From Chryseobacterium cheonjiense (GTDB lineage Bacteria; Bacteroidota; Bacteroidia; Flavobacteriales; Weeksellaceae), in NCBI RefSeq assembly GCF_012927265.1, contig NZ_JABBGF010000002.1, forward strand, positions 310,001 to 374,000: DNA of 64,000 bases, given 5' to 3'. Below are positions 54,092 to 61,952 of the stretch, one piece after another. The number at the start of each line of letters is the position of its first letter. Position 1 is the first letter of the stretch. Both the position numbers and the translations under genes were made by a program. The notes beneath the pieces were generated by a model, which saw only the letters and a list, made by a program, of their open reading frames with translations, made no database searches and was not told where the DNA came from.

Positions 54092-55639
54092 ATGAATAAT
54101 AAATTCATCCCAATAATATCGGTGTTTATGACGATTTCACTGATTGTGTTCGTCACGCTCCAGTTTTATTGGCTGAAACGTTATTATGGCGCACTGGATC
54201 AGGATTTCTCCTCTAAAGTCTATTCTGCATTAGAAAATACATCAAAAATCATTGGTGAAGCTGAAGTTGATAAATATCTGAACGTCGAAAACAAGGATTT
54301 CAGGAATACTGTTCTTGCCAATAAGAATCAGCCTTCATTGACTACGATTCAGCAGGTAAAAGATTCGGGAACCCAAAGGCAGATTGTATATTCTAAGAAT
54401 ATTATCGAGAAAAATCAGCTTCCGATTTCGCCAAAAGGGGATTCCCTGAACCTTACCACATTGTATTCTGACGAAGCTGCTTACAAAATAAAACGAGATA
54501 CTACCAATCGTGAGCTTCTGACCGCCGACATCAACCGTGATATTGAAAATGGTGACTATGCCATGAAAGAGTTCGTGAAGATAAATGGAAATAATCTTCC
54601 CATTACCAAAAGGCTAGATGAAAAAATTCTGGATTCCGTCATTGCAAAAGAGTTGAGAATAAGAGGAATTTCGGCAACTTTCGGATACGGTATTACGGAT
54701 AAAAATAATAAGCTCACAAGTGTTGTCAATAAACTATACAAAGAAAAAAAAGACAACAACACGTACAGCTATCCCCTGTTTACGGATTCTAAAGAAAGAA
54801 CGCTGTATACGCTTGTCCTGGTTTTTCCCAAAAAGGAATATTCTCTGGCGATGAATAACTGGCCGATGCTGCTGGGCACATTCCTTTCGTTGCTTACCAT
54901 TTTGGGCATTTACATCATTTCTATTAATTATATGATGAGACAGAAAAAGCTTGCCGAAGTAAAAACAGATTTTATCAACAATATGTCTCATGAGTTTAAA
55001 ACCCCGCTGGCGACTATTTCTGTGGCTACCGACTCGTTGGCAAACGATAAAATCGCAACCAATCCGGATAAGGTTAAATACTATTCCGAACTGATAAAAC
55101 AGGAAAACCTGCGCATGAAAAAACAGGTCGAAAACGTCCTGAACATGTCGAAGCTTGAGCGTAATGAAGTAAAATTATTTTTGAAAGAAACCAATGTAAG
55201 AGAACTGATCAGAAGAACGGCAGAATCTTTCAGTCTAATCGTAAAACAGAGAAACGGAACCCTGAGAGAGGAATTCAATGCGACAAATTATAATTTTAAA
55301 ATAGACGAATTCCACATCTCGAACATGTTGGTAAATCTTTTGGATAATGCTAATAAGTATTCTCCGGAAACGCCTGAAATCTCTATTAAAACAAGAAATG
55401 AAGGGCACTTTTACGTGATTGAAATTTCGGATAAGGGGATGGGTATGGAAACGCAGAATAAAACAAAAATTTTCGAAAAATTCTTCAGAGAAGAAACCGG
55501 AAATATTCATAATGTGAAAGGCCAGGGATTAGGGCTATCTTACGTTAAAAAAATTGTAGAACTTCATAAAGGTCAGATTCTGGTAGATTCTCACAAAGGA
55601 AAAGGGAGCGTATTTACCATAAAGCTGCCGATGAGTTAA
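54092..55639 (+). CDS. Sensor histidine kinase, RprX-like
   Basis: 515 residues. Helix 1 (about 5-27), a ~225-residue periplasmic sensor region, helix 2 (about 255-277), then a dimerisation domain with phospho-acceptor H300 in NNMSHEFKTPLA and the ATPase domain (N box LVNLLDNANKYSP, G1 ISDKGMGM, F box FEKFFR, G2 KGQGLGLSYVKKI). No HAMP domain is recognised between helix 2 and the H box. Pairs with the response regulator 82 bases downstream. The signal is unknown. Confidence 0.93.
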   Translation: MNNKFIPIISVFMTISLIVFVTLQFYWLKRYYGALDQDFSSKVYSALENTSKIIGEAEVDKYLNVENKDFRNTVLANKNQPSLTTIQQVKDSGTQRQIVYSKNIIEKNQLPISPKGDSLNLTTLYSDEAAYKIKRDTTNRELLTADINRDIENGDYAMKEFVKINGNNLPITKRLDEKILDSVIAKELRIRGISATFGYGITDKNNKLTSVVNKLYKEKKDNNTYSYPLFTDSKERTLYTLVLVFPKKEYSLAMNNWPMLLGTFLSLLTILGIYIISINYMMRQKKLAEVKTDFINNMSHEFKTPLATISVATDSLANDKIATNPDKVKYYSELIKQENLRMKKQVENVLNMSKLERNEVKLFLKETNVRELIRRTAESFSLIVKQRNGTLREEFNATNYNFKIDEFHISNMLVNLLDNANKYSPETPEISIKTRNEGHFYVIEISDKGMGMETQNKTKIFEKFFREETGNIHNVKGQGLGLSYVKKIVELHKGQILVDSHKGKGSVFTIKLPMS

Positions 55640-55721
55640 AATAAGATCAACCAAGTAAACAAAATATAAGAAGAGAGAGTGGCATGTTCATTCTTATTAT
55701 TAAAATTTAATTATTAAAACT

Positions 55722-56408
55722 ATGAGCAACAGAATATTATTAGTAGAAGACGATCAGAGTTTCGGAGCAGTATTGAAAGATTATTTATCCATCAATAATT
55801 TTGAAGTTACTTTGGCCACAGACGGCGAGCAGGGATTGAAAGAATTCACCGAAAATGAGTTTGACATCTGTATTTTCGACGTTATGATGCCGAAAAAAGA
55901 CGGATTTTCGCTAGCTGAAGACGTAAAGAAAATCGACAAAAATACACCGATTATCTTCCTGACAGCCCGAAATATGAGAGAAGACATCCTGAAAGGATAC
56001 CAGTTGGGAGCAGATGATTATATCACCAAGCCTTTCGATACCGAGTTGCTTTTATACAAAATAAAAGCCATTCTTCAGAGAAGTTCTACCCTGGAAAATG
56101 AAGAGCAGGAACAGTTCAAAATCAGCAATATCTTTTTTGATTCTATGCTGAGACAGCTGAGAGTAGGAGATAATGAATACAAACTTTCACCTAAAGAAAA
56201 TGAGCTGCTAAAGCTTCTTTGCATCCATAGAAACGATTTTATGCCGAGAGATCTTGCTTTGAGAAAAATCTGGAAAAAAGAGAATTATTTTACCGCAAGA
56301 AGTATGGACGTATATATCGCAAAACTGCGTAAATTACTGAAAGATGATGAAGGATTGGAGATCATTAATGTTCACGGTGAAGGATTCAGACTTTTAGTTA
56401 AGAATTAA
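55722..56408 (+). CDS. OmpR-family response regulator, RprY-like
   Basis: 228 residues. Receiver domain with acidic pocket (VEDD), phospho-acceptor D53 in IFDVMMPKKDGFSLAEDV (T in FLTAR, K in TKPFD), then a winged-helix DNA-binding domain (LSPKENELLKLLC, MPRDLALRKIW, ARSMDVYIAKLRKLL). The DVMMPKKDGF and ADDYITKPF segments closely resemble RprY of Bacteroides and Porphyromonas, so this is a probable RprXY orthologue. Target genes unknown. Confidence 0.93.
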   Translation: MSNRILLVEDDQSFGAVLKDYLSINNFEVTLATDGEQGLKEFTENEFDICIFDVMMPKKDGFSLAEDVKKIDKNTPIIFLTARNMREDILKGYQLGADDYITKPFDTELLLYKIKAILQRSSTLENEEQEQFKISNIFFDSMLRQLRVGDNEYKLSPKENELLKLLCIHRNDFMPRDLALRKIWKKENYFTARSMDVYIAKLRKLLKDDEGLEIINVHGEGFRLLVKN

Positions 56409-56434
56409 TTACAAAAATCCTTACGATAATTATA

Positions 56435-56471
56435 AATTAGCAAAGCAATTCAAAATGTTTTGCTAATTTTG
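56435..56471 (+). promoter_or_regulatory. Hairpin overlapping the -7 promoter element of the next gene
   Basis: 10-bp perfect stem AATTAGCAAA (56435-56444) / TTTGCTAATT (56459-56468) after the response-regulator gene. The right arm contains most of TAATTTTG (56464-56471), the -7 element six bases before the lipoprotein ATG at 56478. Confidence 0.6.
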
Positions 56472-56477
56472 TTTTAT

Positions 56478-57110
56478 ATGAAGAATACAATTTTCGGCAT
56501 GCTTGCCATCTCCATAGTAACAATCTCTTGTAAAAAAGACGAAAGAGCGACTTATATTAAAGAAGAAGCCGGTGTTCAGCAGCCTGCCATAATGGCAAAT
56601 CAGGCTCCCAAAGCTTCATTGCTGGATCAGGCCGGAATCCAGTCAACACAGCCCCCTTCTGCAACAGCCGTTACAGCTCCCGGGATGAATCCTCCGCACG
56701 GACAGCCGGGCCACAGGTGTGACATTCCCGTAGGCCAACCTTTAAACAGCAAGCCTGCCCAACCAGCTCAGACTGCTTCAGCGACGCCTAATCAGGCTCA
56801 GACCATTCAGATTGATCCCAATTCTTTACAACCCGGAAAGTTTTCTGTAGAAAATGGAAAAGCTAAAAATAGTAAAACGGCCAAAGGAATGAATCCTCCG
56901 CATGGCGAACCGGGACACAGATGTGACATTCCGGTGGGACAGCCCCTTAACAGCAAGCCTGCTCCACAACCTGTACAACAAAATATTACCCAAAATACAC
57001 CCGCTCCGACACCTACTCCCGCTCCAACAGGTCCAAAACCAGCTTTAAATCCTGCACACGGAGAACCATGGCATAATTGTGCCTTAAAAGTTGGTGATCC
57101 TTTACCATAA
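56478..57110 (+). CDS. Lipoprotein with repeated HGxPGHxC motif, possible metal binder
   Basis: 210 residues from ATG 56478, fixed by the promoter directly upstream. Lipobox VTISC with the lipid Cys near residue 18. The mature protein is Pro/Gln/Ala rich and mostly unstructured. Two nearly identical 26-residue units (56682-56759 and 56886-56963; key residues NPPHG-PGHRC-IPVGQPLN) and a shorter third (57042-57107; NPAHGEPWHNC) end the protein. His and Cys spacing suggests metal binding. The Cys-rich gene and the HMA-type TonB receptor follow. Family unnamed to me; function inferred from context only. Confidence 0.78.
   Translation: MKNTIFGMLAISIVTISCKKDERATYIKEEAGVQQPAIMANQAPKASLLDQAGIQSTQPPSATAVTAPGMNPPHGQPGHRCDIPVGQPLNSKPAQPAQTASATPNQAQTIQIDPNSLQPGKFSVENGKAKNSKTAKGMNPPHGEPGHRCDIPVGQPLNSKPAPQPVQQNITQNTPAPTPTPAPTGPKPALNPAHGEPWHNCALKVGDPLP
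56682..57107 (+). repeat. Three intragenic HGxPGHxC units
   Basis: Units at 56682-56759, 56886-56963 and 57042-57107. The first two differ at one residue (Q/E in HGxPGH) yet differ at several synonymous sites, so selection acts on the peptide; the third is diverged. Confidence 0.75.
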
Positions 57111-57116
57111 TTTTTG

Positions 57117-57124
57117 TATTTTTG
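57117..57124 (+). promoter_or_regulatory. -7 promoter element of the Cys-rich protein gene
   Basis: TATTTTTG, five bases before the ATG at 57130; nearly leaderless. Confidence 0.5.
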
Positions 57125-57129
57125 CAGTG

Positions 57130-57498
57130 ATGAAACTCGTTCAGATCATAACAATTGTATTTTGCTTAGGAATTTTCCTGATTCCTAAAGACAATTTTTA
57201 TGCTCAAAACATGCAGGAAACATGCTGCAAAAAGGCATCAGAAAGCTCCTGCTGCAAAAAACAGCATACAGAGCATTCTAAAGATAATCATAGCCAGAAA
57301 CAGAAAAGTTCTTCATGTCATGACGACTGCTGTATCTCCTGTGCAATGTGCTACAGTTTTATAGAAACTCCTTTTTCCAGAAGCCTTAAGCTGGATATTT
57401 CATACTACAAAGCCAATAAAAACTTACACTTCGAATACTCAGACCCTTATATTTCAGGCCGTCTGAGAGAAATCTGGCAACCCCCGAAAATAGGTTAA
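57130..57498 (+). CDS. Cys/His-rich small exported protein, probable metal binding
   Basis: 122 residues from ATG 57130 (the longer frame from 57091 crosses the promoter and the preceding stop). Signal peptide MKLVQIITIVFCLGIFLIP... to about 25-28. The mature N-terminal half has ten cysteines, mostly in pairs (ETCCKKASESSCCKKQHTEH, SSCHDDCCISCAMCYSF), and several His. The C-terminal half ends DPYISGRLREIWQPPKIG. Pattern and neighbours (HGxPGHxC lipoprotein upstream, HMA TonB receptor downstream) point to copper, zinc or similar metal handling; no family named. Confidence 0.75.
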   Translation: MKLVQIITIVFCLGIFLIPKDNFYAQNMQETCCKKASESSCCKKQHTEHSKDNHSQKQKSSSCHDDCCISCAMCYSFIETPFSRSLKLDISYYKANKNLHFEYSDPYISGRLREIWQPPKIG

Positions 57499-57603
57499 TT
57501 AAAAGAAATCGTATAATGTATAATTATCAATCTTCTCATGATTGTTAAATTATTGCATTGTCAATTGTTCCATTAATTTAATTAATCTAAATCTTAAAAA
57601 ATA

Positions 57604-60267
57604 ATGAAATCATATATATCCAGGATTATTCTTGGTCTGTTCTTATTATGTACGCCTTTTATATTTGCACAGCATCTTTCCCAAAACCAGTATAAAGTAA
57701 AAGGAAACTGCAACTTGTGTAAAGAAAGAATTGAAACAACGGCAAAAAAAGCCGGTGCAAAAACAGCTAGCTATTCCGTAGATTCACAGATATTAACATT
57801 AGAAACAGAAGATCACGTTTCTCCGGAAAATGTTTTAAAAGAAGTTGCAAAAGCCGGACATGATAACGAAAAATTCCAGGCAAATGAGGCAGATTATAAT
57901 GCATTACCACCATGTTGTCAATATGAGAGAGACACTAGACATGCTGCAGAAGAACATCACATTCATACAAAAGCAGAAAATGAATTTTATGTAAAAGGAA
58001 ACTGTGAATCCTGCAAAGCAAGAATTGAAAAGGCAGCAAAAGATGCCGGAGCCGATTCGGCAGAATGGAGCGCCGAAAAACAGACGGTTACTTTAAATTT
58101 TAATGATCAAAAAACTTCAGCAGATAAAATTCTCAAAAAAATTGCTGAAGCAGGACACGATAATGAAAAGTACAAATCCAGCGACAGCACGTACAAAAAT
58201 CTTCCATCGTGCTGCTTATACGACAGGGAAATCCCATTTGGAGAAGCCAATCCGAAAGTTCATTTGGAAGAAAGTACAGAATCAGAACATGATCACGCTG
58301 CTTCAGGCGGTAACCACGAAACAAGCATTGAAGGTGTTACGGTAACTGCTGCAAAAGCCTCCACCTCACTTAACAAAAAGGAAGCAGGATTAATTTTTAA
58401 TATCGATAAAAAAGAATTATTGAAAGCTGCGTGCTGTAATTTATCCGAAAGCTTTGAAACCAATGCAACAGTAGATGTTTCTTTTAGCAATGCCGTAACA
58501 GGCACCAAGCAGTTAAAAATGTTGGGACTGGACCAGAAATACACAAGCTTAACGAAAGAACTGCTTCCGGAAATCAGGGGACTTGCTTCTGCTTACGGAT
58601 TAAATTTTATTCCTGGAAGATGGATTGAAAGCATTCAGCTTACCAAAGGAGGAAGTACGGTAACGAATGGTTATGAAAGCATCACGGGACAAATCAATAC
58701 CGAGTTGCTTAAAAATTCTGAGAAGCCGGAAACATCACTGAATCTTTTTGCCGACTTCAACGGAAGAACAGAAGCCAATATCACCAGTGTTTCCAAAATA
58801 GACGACAAATGGTCACAGACCTTCCTCCTTCATGGCAACGGAACTTTCGGTGATACGGATATGAATGACGACGGATTTCTTGACAGACCGAAAGGTACAC
58901 AGCTGAATGCAGCCTATTTGCTGAATTATAATGATCTGGAAAAATCAGGCTTCGGATCTCATTTTGGGATTAACTTTATTAAGGACGAAAGAACTGCAGG
59001 CCAGGTGGGATTTGATAAAAAAATTCAGCAGGCTCAGCAATCTCTTTACGGAGTAGGAATCGATATCTCAAGATTTCAGGTATGGAATAAAACAGGCTAT
59101 GTTTTTAAAGGAAAACCTTACCAGAGCCTTGGCTGGATGAATCAATATACGTTTCATCAGCAGGACAGCTTTTTTGGATTGAGAAATTATTCCGGAAAAC
59201 AGCAGACTTATTATTCAAATTTAATTTTTGAAAGTATTCTTGGGAACACGAATCACAAATACAAAGCCGGTGCAAGCTTTATGTATGACGGATATGACGA
59301 AAACTATTTAACGCAAAATTTCAAAAGAAACGAAATTGTTCCGGGAGCATTTGCAGAATATACTTTAACAGGATTAAAATATACATTGGTCGCAGGAGCA
59401 AGGGTTGATTTTCATAATTTAGCGGGAACACAGTTTACCCCGAGATTAAATTTTAAATATGACATTACTCCACAAACGATCTTAAGACTTTCGGCAGGAA
59501 GAGGCTTCAGAACAGCAAATATTTTTGCGGAAAGCCAGCAGTATTTTGCCTCCAACAGGAATATTCAGATTCTTGAAAACGGAGGAAATATTTACGGATT
59601 GAGACCGGAGATTGCCTGGAATTATGGAGCAAGCCTTCAACAGGAATTTAAACTGTTCGGAAGAAAATCTTCCATTGTTGCAGATTTCTTCAGAACGGAT
59701 TTCCAGGATCAGGTGATGGTAGATCTTGACCGATCACCCCAGCAGCTAACCTTTTATAATCTTGAGGGAAAATCTTTTGCCAATTCATTCCAGACCCAGT
59801 GGGATCTTATGCCTTTTAAAAACTTTGAATTGAGATTTGCCTATAAATATTATGACGTGCAGGCCGATTACCTGAACGGAAGAAGAGCGGTTCCTTTTAT
59901 GGCAAAACACAGAGGCTTTGTAAATGCAGCCTATTCAACCAATAAAAATGATAAAGGCGGCTTCTGGAGCTTTGACACGACTTTAAATATCGTAGGAAAA
60001 CAAAGGCTTCCGGATACTTCATCCAATCCTTCACAATTTCAGCTCGCAGCATATTCACCTTCATACAGTGTTCTGAATGCACAGATTTCAAGAAATTTCA
60101 ACAAAAAAATACGGGCTTATTTGGGTGGCGAGAATTTAACCTCTTACTCACAAAGCAATGCGATTGTTGATTTTAAAAATCCTTTTGGGAACTACTTCGA
60201 CGGAGGGATGGTCTATGCTCCGATTATGAAAGCTAATTTTTATGTAGGGCTGGATGTAACGTTCTAA
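57604..60267 (+). CDS. TonB-dependent receptor with two N-terminal HMA metal-binding domains
   Basis: 887 residues. Signal peptide (about 1-22). Two heavy-metal-associated domains follow (about 28-95 and 124-195) with CxxC sites C36/C39 (GNCNLCKERIE) and C134/C137 (GNCESCKARIE), each followed by a CC pair (LPPCCQYERD, LPSCCLYDRE). A His/Asp/Glu linker (ESEHDHAASGGNH) leads to the plug (with KAACCNLSESFETN, RWIESIQLTKGGSTVTNGYESITGQIN in parts: SIQLTKGG, GYESITGQIN) and a barrel ending FYVGLDVTF. Likely transports copper or another soft metal or its complex. Fusion of HMA units to a TonB receptor is the odd point. Confidence 0.9.
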   Translation: MKSYISRIILGLFLLCTPFIFAQHLSQNQYKVKGNCNLCKERIETTAKKAGAKTASYSVDSQILTLETEDHVSPENVLKEVAKAGHDNEKFQANEADYNALPPCCQYERDTRHAAEEHHIHTKAENEFYVKGNCESCKARIEKAAKDAGADSAEWSAEKQTVTLNFNDQKTSADKILKKIAEAGHDNEKYKSSDSTYKNLPSCCLYDREIPFGEANPKVHLEESTESEHDHAASGGNHETSIEGVTVTAAKASTSLNKKEAGLIFNIDKKELLKAACCNLSESFETNATVDVSFSNAVTGTKQLKMLGLDQKYTSLTKELLPEIRGLASAYGLNFIPGRWIESIQLTKGGSTVTNGYESITGQINTELLKNSEKPETSLNLFADFNGRTEANITSVSKIDDKWSQTFLLHGNGTFGDTDMNDDGFLDRPKGTQLNAAYLLNYNDLEKSGFGSHFGINFIKDERTAGQVGFDKKIQQAQQSLYGVGIDISRFQVWNKTGYVFKGKPYQSLGWMNQYTFHQQDSFFGLRNYSGKQQTYYSNLIFESILGNTNHKYKAGASFMYDGYDENYLTQNFKRNEIVPGAFAEYTLTGLKYTLVAGARVDFHNLAGTQFTPRLNFKYDITPQTILRLSAGRGFRTANIFAESQQYFASNRNIQILENGGNIYGLRPEIAWNYGASLQQEFKLFGRKSSIVADFFRTDFQDQVMVDLDRSPQQLTFYNLEGKSFANSFQTQWDLMPFKNFELRFAYKYYDVQADYLNGRRAVPFMAKHRGFVNAAYSTNKNDKGGFWSFDTTLNIVGKQRLPDTSSNPSQFQLAAYSPSYSVLNAQISRNFNKKIRAYLGGENLTSYSQSNAIVDFKNPFGNYFDGGMVYAPIMKANFYVGLDVTF

Positions 60268-60293
60268 CAATACAATATTAATTAAAATTAAAT

Positions 60294-60340
60294 AGCATGG
60301 TTTCAGTTTCAGCAGTAATAAAGAAACCATGCTTTTTTTA
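60294..60340 (+). terminator. Rho-independent terminator
   Basis: 11-bp perfect stem AGCATGGTTTC / GAAACCATGCT with an 18-base loop and T7. Confidence 0.85.
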
Positions 60341-60363
60341 TATCTTTAAGGTAAAGTAAAGTC

Positions 60364-61230
60364 ATGCCGCATACCCTTATTTTTGAAGAACAGTATAAAA
60401 GACTCGGTATAGAAAAATTCTCGGAACATCATCTGGAAACGATTCACGGAAATAAGTTTCGCTACGATATTAAAGTAATGTACATTCCTGCAGGGTATGA
60501 GCTATCGGTAGATTTCAATCACTTTTCGGTTACACAGCCAAGTCTTTTTTTCTTAACCAATCAGCATGTAAAAATTACAAGAGCTCAGGGAAATGCGAAA
60601 TTACTGTATTATAACCGCGATTTTTACTGTATTCAGATTCACGATAAGGAAGTTGCATGCGACGGGCTGTTATTCCACAACGTGTTTGAAATTCCTTTCG
60701 TAGAGCTTGATCGCGAAGAAGATATTATTGTTCAGCAGCTTTTTCAAAATATAGAGCATGAACTTAAATGGAAAGATTCTTCCGCAGAAGAAATGATCCG
60801 GACGTATGTAAAACAGATCATCATCCACGCTACCAGAAAATGGAAAAAGCAGAATCTTGATAATAATGTCATAAAAATTCCCAATAATGAGGTTGATTTT
60901 TTCCGTGATTTCAGCAGGCATCTGGAAATTCATTTCAGAAGCAAGCATAATGTCTCTGAATATGCAGACTTCCTCCACATAGCTCCCAAGACATTGACCC
61001 ATAAGTTTAAAAGCTTAGGACTTGAATCCCCCAATCAGCTGATCATCAACAGAATTCTTCTTGAAGCAAAGAGACTTCTCATCTATACGGATAAAACGGT
61101 GAAAGAAATTGCCTATGATCTTGGTTACGAAGATCCGGCATATTTCAACCGTCTTTTCACCGGCAAAACAGGAAGCACGCCTTCAAATTTCAAGAAAAAT
61201 TACATGCCGGGAAAAAAGTACAATATTTAA
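60364..61230 (+). CDS. AraC-family transcriptional regulator
   Basis: 288 residues. The N-terminal half (about 1-150) is a cupin-like ligand domain; the C-terminal ~100 residues hold the two AraC helix-turn-helices (VSEYADFLHIAPKTLTHKFK, in part ADFLHIAPKTLTHKF; TVKEIAYDLGYEDPAYFNRLF, in part IAYDLGYEDPAYF) and the NFKKNY end. It lies 96 bases after the HMA TonB receptor beyond a terminator. It may control the metal module or the OsmC gene; neither is shown. Confidence 0.9.
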   Translation: MPHTLIFEEQYKRLGIEKFSEHHLETIHGNKFRYDIKVMYIPAGYELSVDFNHFSVTQPSLFFLTNQHVKITRAQGNAKLLYYNRDFYCIQIHDKEVACDGLLFHNVFEIPFVELDREEDIIVQQLFQNIEHELKWKDSSAEEMIRTYVKQIIIHATRKWKKQNLDNNVIKIPNNEVDFFRDFSRHLEIHFRSKHNVSEYADFLHIAPKTLTHKFKSLGLESPNQLIINRILLEAKRLLIYTDKTVKEIAYDLGYEDPAYFNRLFTGKTGSTPSNFKKNYMPGKKYNI

Positions 61231-61266
61231 AGCCATTTATGTATTTATTAGGAGCAAAACCCAACA

Positions 61267-61274
61267 TATCTTTG
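61267..61274 (+). promoter_or_regulatory. -7 promoter element of the OsmC gene
   Basis: TATCTTTG, 46 bases before the ATG at 61321. Confidence 0.5.
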
Positions 61275-61320
61275 TAACATCAAAACAAGCAATATTTAAC
61301 AACAAAAAAATTAAAGTATT

Positions 61321-61740
61321 ATGAGACGTAACGCAACAGCCGTTTGGAACGGTAACATCAAAGAAGGTAACGGACATTTAACGACACAAAGTACAACATT
61401 AAACCAGACTCAGTATTCCTTCAACAGCCGTTTTGCGGACGGAGTAGGCACAAATCCTGAAGAATTGCTGGCTGCAGCCCATGCAGGATGTTTTACCATG
61501 AAATTAAGCGCAGAACTTTCCCAGGCAGGATTTACCCCCGAAGAATTAAAAACCACTTCTGTAATTACCCTTGATCCAGGTGTAGGAAAAATCACCAAAT
61601 CAGAACTTACTTTAACGGCAAAAGTTCCGGGAATTTCAGAAGAAGAGTTCCAGAAATATGCTAAAATTGCAGAAGAAGGTTGTCCTGTAAGTGCAGCGTT
61701 CAATTTCGAAATTACTTTGAATGCAACTTTGGAAAATTAA
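61321..61740 (+). CDS. osmC: OsmC-family peroxiredoxin
   Basis: 139 residues. It reduces organic hydroperoxides with two cysteines: the first in HAGCFTM (about 57) and the second in EEGCPVSAAF (about 121). GTNPEELLAAAHAGC and VGKITKSELTLTAKVPGI are family typical. The SAA tail and length favour OsmC over Ohr. ATG 61321 has a clear upstream promoter. The terminator is formed by a dispersed palindrome. Confidence 0.92.
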   Translation: MRRNATAVWNGNIKEGNGHLTTQSTTLNQTQYSFNSRFADGVGTNPEELLAAAHAGCFTMKLSAELSQAGFTPEELKTTSVITLDPGVGKITKSELTLTAKVPGISEEEFQKYAKIAEEGCPVSAAFNFEITLNATLEN

Positions 61741-61765
61741 GAATCTGACATTGAATACGGTTAAT

Positions 61766-61798
61766 ATCAATTGGAGCGGGCTTTAGCCCGCTTTTTTT
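61766..61798. repeat. Dispersed palindromic repeat, copy 3 (inverted), doubling as terminator
   Basis: ATCAATTGGAGCGGGCTTTA then GCCCGCTTTTTTT. The palindrome AGCGGGCT / AGCCCGCT (61775-61792) ends in T7 and so can terminate osmC. Reverse-complemented it matches the copies at 40033 and 53366. A second short palindrome TTGGCT / AGCCAA lies at 61810-61823. Confidence 0.65.
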
Positions 61799-61899
61799 AA
61801 AGAGTACCGTTGGCTTTAGCCAAAATCTAAGAATCAGGATTTAACCGTATTATATTATTTAATACTGATAACCCGTCAGATATCATTTAATTATAAATT

Positions 61900-61933
61900 A
61901 AAATATACCAATCGGTATATTTTTGTATATTTG
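61900..61933 (+). promoter_or_regulatory. Probable TetR operator and -7 promoter element
   Basis: Perfect inverted repeat AATATACC N4 GGTATATT (up to 10-bp arms, 61900-61923) placed directly before TATATTTG (61926-61933). This is the usual size and position of a self-repressing TetR operator; the regulator starts 20 bases downstream. Confidence 0.75.
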
Positions 61934-61952
61934 CTTAAAATAATGATCTAAA

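Noticed and set aside
56682-57107. Three spaced repeats considered as a CRISPR-like array
   Set aside because: They are in-frame protein repeats with synonymous changes, not identical direct repeats with unique spacers.
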